From the NCBI GenBank assembly GCA_025738555.1, contig JAOVFP010000011.1, positions 1,488,001-1,552,000 on the forward strand: DNA of 64,000 bases, given 5' to 3'. Every line of letters begins with the position of its first letter. Position 1 is the stretch's first letter. Under the pieces are notes generated by a model that was not told the origin of the DNA, searched no databases, and saw only the letters and a list, made by a program, of their open reading frames with translations. The stretch comes from Cyathus striatus. Lineage: Eukaryota > Basidiomycota > Agaricomycetes > Agaricales > Nidulariaceae. The translations under genes and the position numbers were made by a program. Of this stretch, positions 45,940-55,588 are shown piece after piece.

Positions 45940-46500
45940 ATGAATAAATCGTTGAGTTCCCCCCCTTACGCAAGTGGTATGGCTAGAGAACAAAACAGAA
46001 AGCATACATATTCTCAGACAGAAAAGTTCAAAGCCCGCAAACGTGCACTCCGAGATCTAGAAACACTTGCGATCTTTCTTCTCGCAGATGCAAATGACGA
46101 AGATGACGAGATTGCTGCTTTGGGAATTGCTCATATTGCATTGAATGAGGCAACACTGCTTCGGAACATGCGCTTTGGGAGGTATGGAAGGCGAGGAATG
46201 TATAACCAAGAGAAGGCAGACCAGTTCTATGAGCTGCTGATGACACAGTTCTCAAACCGCCAGTTCAAATCATGGCTTCGGTTCGTCTCACAATCTCATT
46301 CTCACATTGTATTCATATTACTAAGTATCAGTTTAGCATGGATCGTGAATCATTTTGCAAGCTTGTTGATTTCATAAAAGAGGATCCAGTATTTGTTAGT
46401 CGAGGCCGCAAGCCTCAGCATCCAGTTGAGCATCAACTTGCAACATTTCTCTGCCGTGTTGGGGCAGAAACTGGAGTTAAAGTATGGAGTAGGGGAACCT
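45940..46500 (+). pseudogene. Harbinger-type transposase N-terminal fragment
   Basis: Exon 1 runs from about 45,940 (or ATG 45,979, MAREQNRKHTYSQTEKFKAR) to FSNRQFKSWLR near 46,279. A GT-AG intron (about 46,280-46,327, acceptor GTTTAG) joins to MDRESFCKLVDFIKEDPVFV and HPVEHQLATFLCRVGAETGV. The phrase FKSWLR-MDRESF before the catalytic domain is typical of Harbinger transposases of mushrooms as I recall them. The sequence stops at a GTATGG donor near 46,483 and the three catalytic acidic residues are absent. Confidence 0.65.
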
Positions 46501-46504
46501 ATAT

Positions 46505-47047
46505 GTACACATGCATTAGAAATATAGTAAACTTACAAAGAGAACACGTACCAAAATCCATTGGAAGACCTTTCTTAATCCTTTGCCTCATGTATCCGGC
46601 TTGAGCTGCAGTCATATTCTCCTTCCCAGGATGGACATGAGATCCTTCATGATATCCTTCTTGCGTGAAAGGTGATGGTGAATAGGGTGAATAGGGCTGG
46701 TATCGATGATTGGGAACAGGCTGAGGAGGTGGGGACTGGCTCTAGTCAAAGCTAGGTGAAGACAGGCGTCCAAAAGAGTCAATTGAGGGCAGTGTCACCG
46801 TGGAGCGCTGAGAGCTGTTTGGTGTTGTTGGAGCGCGAAAAGGTGTCAAGTACCCTGGGTTCTCTAAGATTAGATAGTATGGGCGCTCAATGAACATGTA
46901 GCGTACCTTCAGCCTGCGATCTCTCCATGGCACACTACACCAAAGTGCCAGCTCATCACTCCGGAGTCCGAGTCCCTCTTCGTTTCGCACAGAGTGTTGT
47001 TCAATCTCCGCCTGAAAGCTCATCACTCCCCTCTTACTTGGCATCAA
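46505..47047 (-). pseudogene. Second ORF of the Harbinger-like element
   Basis: Minus strand from ATG 47,047 (MMPSKRGVMSFQAEIEQHSV, then WRDRRLKVRYMFIERPYYLI) to a TAG at 46,742-46,744, after which the frame stays open and Pro/Tyr-rich (PPPQPVPNHRYQPYSPYSPS) to about 46,560. The stop fits CAG to TAG. In PIF/Harbinger elements the second protein is a Myb/SANT-like DNA-binding partner of the transposase; I cannot see a clear SANT motif, so this assignment rests on position. Confidence 0.45.
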
Positions 47048-47943
47048 CGTACCATGCGTCTCAAAAGCTTCCGCATGCCTCCAAAGGCTGAAAGTTTTTA
47101 GAATTGAGTAGGGCTGTTATATACCATACGGTGCTCAATTCTAGGCTTAACACGCGTCAACGCTCTGTTACAGTCCATGCGTACATGGCCAATCATCAGG
47201 CGTTCCATTGTTCCCCTATCTGCCGCCATATTGCGACGGCGCGCGCTCACGCGGGCGCTCCTATAAGCGCTTTCCTAATTCGGAAGCCGGGGCCGTGATG
47301 CGTGATGCGTCTTCGCTTCACTTGGCAATGCGCCATCGCCACATTGCTCTCGTGCTCTCGTTCTTATCTCGTCCTGTTTACACAAGGGGTACTCTTTCTC
47401 GTGGTCCGCGCGTGTTCTATCGGCTTCGTTTCGCACATAGCTAATGCACTGTCTGCATAGCTTTGTTCAAATTCTCGTGGTCTGGGCTTCTGCTAGGGTT
47501 TTAGGTTCATCTTTCAACACTGTACGCGTTCATGGGGTTTTTGAATGAAAGTGGTACGTATTTGTTTAAAATGTTTTAAATCCCTACTGAGGCGGAGTTT
47601 TATGTTTTTTAGTAGGTTTTTTTTAAAAAAAAATTCCTTAGTGATTATGGGAGGCAGCGCGGGAACTCAGCCCCTCCCCGCGGTGTCCTACTCGCGCGCT
47701 CAGATGGAAATTCCGTGAATTCGGAACAAGAAAATTAAATTAAAGTACGTCATTTACATTTACTAGCGTATCAACACTCATAAAGAAACCGTGACAAAGA
47801 GTTGTTCATAGCCTTCCTGCGAACTTGCATCGGCACTTCCGGTGTTTGAGCAAAGCTGTCAATCAATGATCTAATCAATGAATCAATGGCACAATCGCTT
47901 GATGTAAGTAGTATACTTACATCACGTGGCATCTTGTTCAGAG

Positions 47944-47951
47944 TATAAATA
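47944..47951 (+). promoter_or_regulatory. TATA box for the secreted precursor gene
   Basis: TATAAATA lies 106-113 bp before ATG 48,057. A TTTTCAG just before the ATG (48,042-48,048) may be the acceptor of a leader intron. Confidence 0.6.
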
Positions 47952-48056
47952 GGAATCCGCCCATCTTTCAGACCCCCAACAGCTGGTCTGTACTCCTAAC
48001 GCGCAGGACGTTAGTAACATCCAATTTTGATCAATTTCGCATTTTCAGACACCAAT

Positions 48057-48444
48057 ATGAAACTCACACTCTACGTTTTCATGCTTTCCGCCTTCGTATT
48101 CATTACGGTTCACTCGATACCCTTATCGGTCCCTCTTCAACGAGACCTCGAGCAGCCTATTCTTGAGACACGCAATTTATCTGGAAGATCAATGCCAGAA
48201 TTATACCAACAGGTTGTCGTCGAGGATGGCGAGGTAGACTGTGAGGAAGACGATGCGTACTTTGACCGTGCTTTGGACGAAGCCCTCTTGCGCACTCGGG
48301 AGATGGGACGATTAGAACCTAGATTCATAGGGCTTCTAGTTAAAGTTGGACGAGCGATATCCGGTGCTGTTTGTGAGTACTCTATATTTTCTTGACGTTG
48401 GGGTTTCTTCTCATCGTTTAACAGCTGGTCATCGAAATAAATAG
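48057..48444 (+). CDS. Secreted precursor with acidic pro-region and cationic amphipathic C-terminus
   Basis: Two exons (48,057-48,372; 48,425-48,444) and a 52-bp GT-AG intron give 111 residues. Residues 1-20 are a signal peptide (MKLTLYVFMLSAFVFITVHS). The middle (about residues 45-78) is very acidic (VVVEDGEVDCEEDDAYFD). After LEPR, the last 22 residues, starting FIGLLVKVGRAI, have Lys/Arg/His spaced 3-4 apart among aliphatic residues and no acidic residue, the pattern of an amphipathic cationic helix; the second exon supplies the basic end. That is the build of many antimicrobial-peptide precursors, where the acidic part neutralises the peptide. An in-frame ATG at 48,027 is less likely as start because it precedes the TTTTCAG. 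Release at LEPR and activity are inference; no family recognised. Confidence 0.7.
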
Positions 48445-51400
48445 TCTCTTTATCGTAGTCATTGTGAATTGATTAATTTGGATGTAATGGAGAACTTAAA
48501 TTTAGTATGAGAGCTTGCGCTAAGTCTCATGCATCTAATGATCCAGTAACTGTAAGTACTGTATGATACTAGCTGTAACATCGTTTTGAAGTTCTATGCG
48601 TGACACTTATTCCTACTACATATTAAGGTAGTTGGGTTATAGGGACGTTTGGATTTCCCTATAAGGCAATTTGTGGATCACGTTCGGGATCTCACTTCCT
48701 TAGTCTCGACCCAAGACCGTTCACGGATAAGTAGCATATGTGTCTACATATGGAAGGACACGTGATGTCGTGGGCTGGGCCTTTGATGAGCCTACTCACT
48801 TCCTAGCAACGCTTGTAAATCTCTCATTTTTTACCTTTCCGTCATCATCTTTCCTCATCATCCTCTGCGTTTCCCACTCGTTGTCATATCCCCCTTGTCG
48901 TCATCTCCACCCGTAGTAATGCACTCCATCCCGTCGGGGAGGCCTAAGCAAACCTCCACTTACCCCGGTTTGCCTCAATAGTGGACGCTGCGACCGGCGC
49001 TTGCAGCTGCACTTAGATGGGAATGGACAGTACGTGTTTTCTTCTCACTGTACACCGTACAAAGATCTTATGGTATAACAGGGGACGTATCTATCCCATG
49101 CATTTCACGGTGCACAGGAGCAAAACGACTGCAGCAGTACATCCATGCCACCACTTTTTCAAGCTTCTCCTCGCCTCCTCGCCTCCCTCTCTGTGGCACA
49201 TCTTCTCACATTCTCCCTTCCATCTCCCTCCCCTCTCCAACATTCACTTTCCTCTCCCACACGCTTACATTCATATCTACAGACTACAGCCCAACCCCGC
49301 ACCCAGCACTTCTGCCTCAGCAGGATACAATGCCCCCCTCCAAGTTCATATGTATACACGCCCCAACATTTGCCATAGCCATCCATATCACCAGGGAACG
49401 CACTCTCCTCTCCCTGTCCTCGCCTCAGAAAGCACCCTCATCACCCTGGTACCAACCAATCTCCTAGCCAGTGGCACTGCAAGGTCTAAGGACGATCCTT
49501 ATGCACTCGCCTTCCTTCCCGCCCTCCAGTAACTCACTCACGCTGCCCCCTCTTCCCCTCACTGAAACCAAAGCTTCCACTTATTGCCATATCTCACCAC
49601 CTCCGATGAAGCTCCATGAACCGATACATCAGGGTAAAGATAAACATTGCACGGATGCGTTAGGGAAGGCCAGGGAGTTGGGAGAGGGACAGGTTGCGTC
49701 AAGTGGCAACTATTGGCTATGCAGGGATCGAGAATTACTTGGAAGGGATGTTCTGAGGGTTGAATTCTCGGGTGAAGTGCATGTTTGCGGGAATTGTGGG
49801 AAGACGTGGGGGTGGGGACTGAAGATGATAATAGGAGTTACTCTTGTAGGATTGGAGAAGGGGTTGCGTGGTACTGGTATAGTGTTTTCGTCATCGTTTC
49901 GAATGGAGAGGGTTGTCTGTGCATTTGGGACGGTCACGTGATATTGAATGCAGCCGTGAAGCGCATCGGTAGGTCTCTTATGGGATCTTTAACATCTCTA
50001 GTGGTATATGTTGCATATATTTATAATAACATCCTACGGCTGTATTTATATGATATTAATAAAGTTCATACGATTACCACTACCGTCATATTCTGATGTT
50101 TGAGTCAGAACCTCTGGGGCTTGTTAGGTACCCATGCTGTCACTAAATCTAACTAACAATGAAAAAACATTATGAAGAGATGTGCCTTCTGAGTATGCAT
50201 TTACGGCCTTCTTGAATGGCGAATCTGCCTAGCTATTCTAGTTACTTCTGTTGGTGAGGTACAGCCTACTACCTACGGTTTATGACATTAGCATATCGAG
50301 ATCACATTCGATTTACTACGAGTTTCCGTCGATGCATTTCAATTGAAGCTGCAGATATCCCATTGAATATATTTTTCGAATGTTCACAATTTTTATATAT
50401 GTATTTTTCCCTGACTACCTCCACTTCTACTTGTACATAATAAACAGAAAATCGTTGTATCCTGTTTCTGAAGAAATAAAAACCTATGAGGCCCTTTATT
50501 TCTTTCCCTTTCTATATTTAATCGGTCAATTTCTTGAGGTAGTGGGCTCTGCCGCTTGCCGGCCCTATTTCTTTATTGTGACTACGGTGATGCGTAACGA
50601 CGTTACGACGTTATCACTGTCACTGTCACGAAGTATCACAAGTGCGCAATTTTCCACCTGCTGACTGTCACCGTCAGTGTGGCGCACGATAAAGAGTTGC
50701 TCAGAGCTATCCCTCGGGAATCAGAATCCTTATGAGTTCAAGAAGGGTTCAACTTTACATGCGGTAGCCTTTTCATCTGCAACCAAATCGTTGTCTTTAG
50801 CATTCCTTGTGCGTTCCAACTTCAAAGCAAGTTCAAAGCTTCAAGCCAAGCATTGATACGGGCCACTTTCAAGCATTGACCTATCTCTTGGACCCAGCTT
50901 TCACATTCCGCAAACGTACGAATCTCTGGAATCTTTGGATGCTATCCTACAATGCTAGGATTAATTTGGGATTGATGATAATATTGCCGCCTCACGTTCA
51001 ACCAAAGCGAACTACTGCGTCTGTTCAACCGCTAACGAAGAACCGCGGACTCTCAGACTCGCAATTTTCCACGTGTATCAGTGTGTCCACTGTGGCGCAA
51101 TGGAAATACTATTCGTCCCTACACGTCTTGTAGGGCACTTTGTGGGTGTAATCGAACAAATCCATCGCACGCTATCATGTATCTGACCTACAAAGTCTAG
51201 CCGGCATGTCGTTCGAACCTACAACGCGTCGTTTATCATTGTTCTATCAACTCAACAATGAGCCTTAACCGGAATACGGACCCTGAACGGCTCAAAATAG
51301 CTCGGACCTATGTTTAACACCATAACTGCTTTGGACTGTAGATACGTGGTTCAAAGCATGACCACACGAAGTGACGAGGTCCGTAGTGGTCCGTTCTTCC

Positions 51401-51638
51401 GGCATTCACCCGTGTTGCCACTTTGGTTCCATTGGAATGTTTTCGGGGTTCAATCAGTCTTCGAAGGATGCCCATTCATCGATGTAGTTCGTGTGCTGTA
51501 GGTTCTGTGATGTTGATAGCCTGGATCTTTGTTCGTTGACCGGTATATTGGGCAGCTTGGACCCCATAGGCTCCCTAATACGGCAAGGTTGAGAACAATG
51601 ATCTTCTGCTTATAAGCGCAGTACCTCGCAAGCGTCAA
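48445..51638. other. Long intergenic stretch, no supported gene
   Basis: It contains a copy of the hairpin repeat (48,615-48,700) and of the GGTAGTGGGCT repeat (50,537-50,575). The overlapping ORFs at 49,017-49,532, 49,471-49,941 and 50,807-51,133 have no recognisable domain, no signal peptide and no splice-supported partner, and Pro/Ser-rich reading in several frames. A tract rich in CTCCCTC lies at 49,190-49,260. Confidence 0.45.
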
Positions 51639-51646
51639 TATAAATA
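51639..51646 (+). promoter_or_regulatory. TATA box for the serine-rich protein gene
   Basis: TATAAATA sits 82-89 bp before ATG 51,728. Confidence 0.6.
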
Positions 51647-51727
51647 CCCTCCTTTCCGTATTCCAGTGAGTGCAACCTCTTGCGCTGTCGCCCTCATCTA
51701 ACATCACCACATTCTTTATTGTGAAGG

Positions 51728-53199
51728 ATGACCGAATACGACTATTCGCCAGAAGCTTACCAGCAATACATGGATAACCAGCAACGAGTTGGGGACTGGG
51801 TCAGTCATAGTAATGACTCGCGGGATACTCTTCCGTTCGCAGGATATAATCCTACGGTTCCTTTAACCCCAAAGTTATCACGAAGATCGAGCCATTCTGT
51901 TCTTTCCCAACACTCATCCGTACCTCGTGGAAGGAATCATACAATGTCGTCGCAGTCACAGCTGTCAACTACATCTACTACTCGACCTCGATCGCGAAGC
52001 AGACATCGTCCCCCGCCTCTTCATGTGGATACAAATCCAGCTCCGCCGATTCCCGTCATTGTGTCCCCTCCTCGCACAGCTACACGAAGTTTGTATGCTT
52101 CATCACATGGACACGCGTCCGTGCCACACTTGCCCTCTCATGGTACACAGTCTTCTTCATCCTCATATACCAACGTCTCCTCTAGAGATCACGCTAGGCC
52201 ACATTCAACACGTTCGAATACGATGCCGTATGTTTCCTCTCAAAGTGTACACTCGTCAACTACTTCACATTCCCGTCCTATGGCATTGAACAACTTGTAT
52301 GGATCCCAGACTCGCTCATCGCCATACGTAGGTTCGCAAAGTGAACATCATTCCCATCACCCGCAATCTGCCGGCAGAAACCAACCTCCCATTCCAGTAC
52401 GACGTTCCAATGAATCTAATCATCTCGCTGTACCTCCATTCTCACAACACTATGGCTCCCAAGGTTCTGAGCGATATCACGATTCTGTTCAACATCCAGG
52501 CGAAAACCAACCTCACATTCCATTTCAACATTCCAATGAATCTAATCATCTCGCTGTACCTTCATTTCCACAACACTATGGCTCCCAAGGTTCTGAGCGA
52601 TATCATGATGCTATTCAACATCCCGCACCCTCATTTTCGCGACAATACGATCCTCCTTCTATTGAACGCTCTGTATCCTCTCAGTCGTCGCGTAGCAGTA
52701 CGAAGGATTCTCCATCTACCTATTCTCCCGCTTCTATCGCCCCTTCTTTGTCATATTCCGATTCATCACCCGGTCAAAGTTCTTCGTCTTCACCTGCAAG
52801 CGCAAGGAGCTATGACCCTCCTTACACTGTGGTTTATCCTGACCCCACAAATGTGACTGTGATTCATCGACAAAAGAAAATTCCGGTGATTGTCCCTCTG
52901 AATAACGGGGGGTATGTCATTGTCCCCCCTAAGGATAGAAAGATACGCGTGGTGGTACGCTGATTTCTGATTGTGTGATCCCGATCTGATCACATTTGGT
53001 TTAGAACATGAATCCCGAATATACTGTTTATAACAGCAATACTTATCCTGCTCAAGGCGGTAATAATTATACTGTTCAACCTTATACTCAACCTGTGGAA
53101 GCGAGCAGAGGGGATCATGGGTCCGTGCTTACGAAGGTTTTGGGGGCGTTTTCGTCGTCTGGGAGCGGATCCAAATCTAGTAGTCGACGGAGACGATGA
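51728..53199 (+). CDS. Serine-rich low-complexity protein, 473 residues (paralogue 1)
   Basis: Two exons (51,728-52,954 and 53,005-53,199) with a 50-bp GT-AG intron. There is no signal peptide or membrane helix. The N-terminus has LPFAGYNPTVPLTPK; the long middle is Ser/Pro/His/Gln-rich and disordered, with two tandem 40-residue units (52,378-52,617; NESNHLAVPPF..QHYGSQGSERYHD). Near the end of exon 1 a structured hydrophobic block reads KKIPVIVPLNNGGYVIVPP, followed by basic residues; exon 2 is Tyr/Gln/Asn-rich and ends SSSRRRR. The paralogue at 60,500 shares the N-terminal and C-terminal blocks and the intron position. I know this as a type of uncharacterised mushroom protein only; cellular role unknown. 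Confidence 0.78.
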
Positions 53200-53463
53200 T
53201 AACTCTTATATCACGTAAATTGTATAACCGTAATAATATATTGCCAACTTCATCTTCTCTGATTTAGACTCGTGATCCTGCAGCTTTTTTTTTAGCAAAT
53301 TACTTAATTCTCTATCCAACCTGTTAACACTTGTATTGGCAATCCTGACAGCTCTCAATGATTCAGGACGTTTCCACCATCTGTGATAGAGTTCCAATGT
53401 AATTTATTTTACACACACCAGTTGTTACTACTAATACACAACTACTATCCAGATTCTGTTCTA

Positions 53464-53935
53464 TCAGTGGCGTCGGCCTGATCTAGAGTTAGGCGCTGGT
53501 GTCGGAGTGTGGGTAGGAACAGCAGGGAATTGAGCAATAATGTCCATGTTACCTCCCCCGCCTCCGTGGACGTTTGAGTTTCTTTTTCCTAAGCGGCGTG
53601 ATCTAGAATTGGGAGCAGGTGTCGGCGTGTGGGTCGGAACCGCAGGGAATTGAGCTATTATATCCATGTTGCCTCCTCCTCCTCCCTGATGGTCGTTCCT
53701 TCGTACTACTTATGGACCCTTCGTAGGTTCTGGGCTGGTGGTAGGCTGTGGATAATCACCGGCTTTCTTTTTACTGCGAGAACAATCAACAATTCATCGA
53801 TCAAAAGGTCACTGAAAGGACTTACATAGCACGTGCAACGTTAACACTTCCTTGGCGGATGTCCTCTGGGGCTGCCTGAGTAACCTCGACGGCAACGAGT
53901 GCAAGAGCCAATAATGTAAAGGGAATAAAACGCAT
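53464..53935 (-). CDS. Small secreted protein with downstream tandem KR-containing repeat
   Basis: Exon 1 (53,935-53,826, 110 nt) codes MRFIPFTLLALALVAVEVTQ, a signal peptide, then AAPEDIRQGSVNVARA. With the good acceptor CTCGCAG, exon 2 (53,773-53,710) gives KKKAGDYPQPTTSPEPTKGP and a TAA, 57 residues in all. The same frame stays open after that TAA for about 80 codons to 53,464 and holds two near-identical 30-residue units (GGGGGNMDIIAQFPAVPTHT with PTPAPNSRSRR), separated by LGKR. A second possible acceptor (ACGAAG at about 53,695) would join exon 1 in the correct phase to this repeat and skip the stop. Dibasic KR/RR would suit Kex2 processing. It is related to the gene at 43,048 (same signal exon length, PTTSPEP, promoter blocks). 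Confidence 0.65.
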
Positions 53936-54769
53936 TCTGGTGGAGTTGGATGTATGGGTAGTGGGGTGGAAACTATGACTGTGGTGAGCATTGACAATAC
54001 TAAAGTTTGCGATAATCAAATTCGTTGAACGAACCTGTTAAGCACTGCTTAATGTGTGTTTGAGGAAGAGAAGCTAGAGCGGTGACGAAAAAAAATCAGA
54101 ATTGTAAGGGTAAAGAGAGCTAATAGAAGAGGATTTACTGTCCGGCACTGCTGAAGGTTTTCGGACTGGATATCCACTCATTTAAATACGCCTTGTGTTT
54201 GGCCTTTGGCTGTACATGCGCGCTGTATTACACTATTAATAGATTGGATTGGACATGATTTTCGTCCGAGGTGATGGACCCACAGATGAACGGGAGGCTG
54301 ATTTTCCGCTCGTCACCGTGAAACGTCTACTGTTACTTGCCAATTCCTTAGCAGGCCGACGCATGACGCATCTTTTGGAAATATTTCTGGATTCAAAATA
54401 GTACAACAGATTTCGATATGCTTTCTTTACAAGCGTGAATAATAACTTAATTAACTAGCGTTGTGAAGTAGATACCATGCGCAAATCAAGTTATGTATGT
54501 CAGTCGAATGAATGTAGGGAAATGTCTCAGGCGAAGGAGAAACATAGCTTGAAATAAGTATAACGAAGAGGAATAGAACTAATAGTGATTTATTTGAAAC
54601 AACCAGTAGTTGACACTTGAAATACATGGCAATAAGCTACTTGACCAAAGATGCCGGCTACGACCGTCGACGAAGCTAGACCCTCAAAACACAATGCCTC
54701 ACAAATAAATACACTACTTAGAACTAGATCTTAGGATGGTTGTTGTCCAAAGGCTCATCATCACGATTA

Positions 54770-55588
54770 CTAATGTAGCCATGCACTATAGCCTTCAGCG
54801 CAGAAGGTGATTTCCAAATCCACCTGTGGCAAAGAATAAGTAAGTGGAAATAAAAATGGGAATAATTAACTAACATCCTCCTCCTGACATGCCACCTGAA
54901 CTTCTGTGTCATCAGGTTCGAAGAAGGCAGTATGACAGTTACTAGATGAGCCTGACATAATATATTAATTAAGGCCAATGTAGCATCCGGAAAAATTAAC
55001 TTACAACGAGCACCCTGACCATGACAAGAACCACCAATATATTTGAACTCGATATTCATATGGAAAGCATGGCTAATGCAAATTTAATACTCGGTATGTG
55101 ACTAGTCAAATGAACTCACGGGTGAATAAGGGATATATCTGAGCTTGAACCACAACCCGGGCAGTCTGGGTTCTTCAAAGTAATTTCCACCAAAGTACAT
55201 GCACCACCGTCGAAATCACACAGTTTACCAATCTGAAGATAGCTGTTAAAGTAAATATGAAGATCAATAAGAAGCAATATAGAAAGACATACGCTATGGC
55301 TGACATAAGTGGGCCTTTAGACGTATGTGGTTCTCCTTTTGAGAGTACGTTAGGTCCTTTAATGAGGTGTGGCTTAAGATGAATAAGTATAATCGAAGGT
55401 AGAAATACTAAACAGCGTCTGTGGGGTCGACTTACGGTTCCAAATCCACATCTATTATTAGTGATTAGCACTGTAATATGAAGATTATTAGCTCAGAACA
55501 CTTACAGGTTGTTGAAGGTAACTGTATGTTTCTCTGCAAGAACATAGACTACAATAGTAGTGAGAATGTAAAAAATTGAGAACCTCAT
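54770..55588 (-). CDS. Glycopeptide-type small secreted protein, 166 residues
   Basis: Seven exons (55,588-55,506; 55,451-55,436; 55,372-55,293; 55,242-55,120; 55,072-55,005; 54,951-54,875; 54,823-54,770) sum to 501 nt. The signal peptide is MRFSIFYILTTIVVYVLA, followed by EKHTVTFNN and CGFGT, then KGPNVLSKGEPHTSKGPLMS, CDFDGGACTLVEITLKNP, SSDISLIHPHAF, CHGQGARC and the end VQVACQEEDVDLEITFC. This is the cysteine and glycine pattern of the basidiomycete 'glycopeptide' family, thaumatin-like in feel (HTVTFNN-CGFGT opening). About ten cysteines would form disulfides in an extracellular protein. Exon 2 is only 16 nt. Exact role of the family is not established to my knowledge. Confidence 0.85.

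Larger units (their letters stand above)
45742..47115. mobile_element. PIF/Harbinger-like deletion derivative, 1,374 bp
   Basis: A perfect 16-bp inverted repeat AGCCCTACTCAATTCT bounds it (45,742-45,757 and 47,100-47,115). It carries a transposase N-terminal piece on plus and a second ORF on minus, the two-ORF layout known for PIF/Harbinger elements. The DDE catalytic part of the transposase is missing, so the copy is not autonomous. R1 copies 1 and 2 lack it at this site. The flanks (TTATT and GTTAT) do not give a clean 3-bp duplication. Confidence 0.78.
45341..47777 (+). mobile_element. R1 repeat copy 3, CpG-rich, with nested Harbinger-like element
   Basis: The outer parts 45,341-45,741 and 47,116-47,777 align with R1 copies 1 and 2 (AGAACAAGTTATTT, CTCGGGCTATTTT, GGGAGGGAAGAATGCCTGGCA, TACTGAGGCGGAGTTTTATG, GGGAGGCAGCGCGGGAACTC). 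Near the ends TGTTGAGTCACGCG (45,343) and the reverse complement TGTTGATACGCTAG (47,775) are weakly alike and may be the inverted termini. This copy keeps many CG dinucleotides where the others have TG or CA. No coding sequence of its own was found. Confidence 0.8.

Noticed and set aside
49017..50096. Cluster of overlapping ORFs of 75-171 codons
   Set aside because: No domain, signal peptide or splice logic; several frames are open at once because of Pro/Ser-rich composition.
52341..52856. 171-codon ORF in a second frame of the serine-rich gene
   Set aside because: It is open because of the internal repeat and codon bias; the main frame has conserved paralogous blocks.
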